NCBI GenBank assembly: GCA_021927905.1
Contig: BLLK01000045.1
Coordinates: forward strand, 2,542,001 to 2,606,000
From: Chaetoceros tenuissimus
Taxonomy: Eukaryota; Bacillariophyta; Thalassiosirophyceae; Chaetocerotales; Chaetocerotaceae
Reading direction: 5' to 3'
Length of the DNA: 64,000 bases
Part shown: positions 62,801-64,000 of the stretch, one piece after another
How the letters are laid out: every line of letters begins with the position of its first letter
Numbering within the stretch: position 1 is the stretch's first letter
The notes under the pieces: generated by a model
Databases searched by the model: none
What the model was told of the DNA's origin: nothing
What the model saw: only the letters and a program-made list of their open reading frames with translations
Position numbers and translations under genes: made by a program

Positions 62801-63673
62801 ATGATTCCAGCGATTGCAAGTAGCATTAATCCGATTCTTCCTGGTTTGGGAGGAGCGGCAATCACAGCTTTGCAAGTTGGAGCAACTCTAACTTCATTCT
62901 CTGCAGAAACCAATCCAGAAACCACAGCACAATATTCCAAGTTTGCACCAAGAGAACTGACAGAGGGTCTTGAAAAGAAAATGATTTCTTCGAGGGATGG
63001 AATGACCCTCATCTACTTGCCTGCCTTTGTAACGAGCTCTATATTACATTTTCAGTCAGCTGAGCCTACTCTTGCTACAACTTTTGTGATTGTTCATTTT
63101 TTGAAAAGACTTTTTGAGGTTTTCTTTGTACACAAGTATTCTGGAAATGTTTCTTTTGGTCTTTCGGCGGGAATTGGGATTTATTACGCACTTGCATCTT
63201 TGTTGATTTGCTCTGCTTCGTTTCCAGCTGATTTTTCCAGTCCAGTCACAATCATTGGTAGTGGTACGTAAGGATTTTGAAATGTAGTTTTCAATTGGAG
63301 AAATTTATAATGTCACCATGATGTAAAATCTGACCATTCTCGTGTCATAGCATTATTTTCAATTGGATTACTGGGTAACTTTTATCACCATAAACTCTTG
63401 GCTGACTTGAGAAATACAAAAAAGAACGATGGCGACAAGTATGTAGCACCAAGAGGAGGTTTGTTTGAATATGTTGCAGCTCCTCATTATTTCTTTGAGC
63501 TTCTTGGTTGGTTGGGAATAGCTATAGTATCGCAGCAAGCAAATTCATACCTTGTATTTACTTCCATGAGTTCTTATCTTGCAGGAAGATCAGTGGCTCA
63601 AAACAAATGGAACAGATCTAAATTTTCTGAATGGCCAGAGGACCGAAAAAATATTGTTCCTTTTGTTTTCTAG
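62801..63673 (+). CDS. steroid 5-alpha-reductase family membrane enzyme
   Basis: Two exons, 62801-63263 and 63351-63673 (87-nt intron, GTACGT ... ATAG, phase 1); 261 residues. Five or six hydrophobic helices are visible. The C-terminal half is the family signature: GLLGNFYHHKLLADLR, then PRGGLFEYVAAPHYFFELLGWLGIAI, and the closing WNRSKFSEWPEDRKNIVPFVF (family form: YxxxFxxYPKxRKxxIPFxF). HFLKRLFEVFFVHKYSG in exon 1 matches the family's LKRxxExxFVHxxS. Members reduce a C=C bond with NADPH in steroids, polyprenols or very-long-chain enoyl-CoA. Which substrate applies here cannot be told. ER location expected. Confidence 0.85.
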
Positions 63674-64000
63674 TATATTATTGGATATAAAATTAGCAAT
63701 TAGATATAAAGTTTAGACTTTGTTCTTGCACATGAACCTTTTTGTTACTACTATAATATGGTACCTACTCCAATAATCAAGATATCTTGCACAAACGTCT
63801 ATATTTTTGGGAAATATTACTAAATTATATCATTCAAAAGTATCATATTTCAATATGTTGTCAAGTATATTTTAAAGATTTTTTCCTCTTTCATCATCCG
63901 TCATTGGTCAACCTCTATATTTTCATATGCAACTAGGTGCTAATAGGTTATGATTATGAAAATATCTTTCGTCTGTCCGCCCGTCCTGCAGCCATTAGAT
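63674..64000. other. 3' flank at window edge
   Basis: 327 AT-rich bp; no open frame or recognised element. Confidence 0.3.

Overview
The window looks like nuclear DNA from a photosynthetic stramenopile, most likely a centric diatom. The reasons are: an aureochrome (bZIP plus LOV photoreceptor, known only from stramenopiles); several proteins with the diatom-type plastid pre-sequence (signal peptide ending in an A-F, G-F or S-A-F junction such as AAFAP, GLGFTT or SAFST); plastid proteins of red lineage type (Psb28, DUF3007); a fragment of the diatom BspA-like repeat family; WRKY19-like zinc-finger repeats; and short introns (mostly 60-140 nt, GT..AG). BspA-like proteins of this kind are abundant in Chaetoceros-like genomes, but I cannot fix the genus. 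I saw no rRNA, tRNA or CRISPR array.

Layout. 0-12.5 kb: thiamine pyrophosphokinase, proteasome subunit Rpn12, plastid DUF3007 protein, a GRK-type kinase with an RGS-like region and a CaaX tail, a cold-shock-domain protein, a PAS protein, a small plastid membrane protein, a thioredoxin and the arginine enzyme ArgJ. 12.8-31 kb: a TPC1-like two-domain cation channel with EF-hand, a sulfotransferase, a probable lumenal FKBP, a YlmH-like plastid RNA-binding protein interrupted by an in-frame TAG, exosome Rrp41, a seven-exon copper P1B-ATPase, an unknown basic protein, the aureochrome, a centrin-like protein and two facing CRAL-TRIO genes, one of them broken. 31-36 kb: a coiled-coil protein with a Cys-rich tail, a DUF1279 protein and an Fe-ADH-like enzyme.

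36.1-42.4 kb is the most unusual stretch. A single four-exon minus-strand gene appears to encode GAF + cyclic-nucleotide phosphodiesterase + four-helix voltage sensor with an Arg/Lys S4 + two more membrane helices + class III nucleotide cyclase (about 1390 residues). Beyond its 3' end, copies of its last ~110 bp have been duplicated into a 363-bp tandem array that also carries pieces of a zinc-finger repeat gene, a kinesin motor fragment and two-unit telomere-like repeats. 42.8-51.3 kb: a DEX1-like beta-propeller membrane protein, ESCRT-III Vps2/CHMP2, a plastid fibrillin, a ubiquitin fusion protein carrying Trp-containing tandem repeats and an AP2-like domain, and a membrane protein with a 168-bp internal duplication.

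51.97-58.06 kb is an LTR retroelement with identical 173-bp LTRs and no intact gag/pol. It sits at the centre of a near-perfect palindrome and cuts off a BspA-like gene fragment. 58.2-63.7 kb returns to ordinary genes: GH18 chitinase-like protein, Psb28, Cdc20 and a steroid-5-alpha-reductase-like membrane enzyme.

Signalling genes are enriched here: a voltage-sensor cyclase/PDE, a TPC channel, a GRK-like kinase, a centrin-like protein, two PAS/LOV proteins and lipid-binding Sec14-like proteins. I see no evidence that they form one pathway. All intron borders given were placed by eye from GT/AG, reading phase and family conservation.
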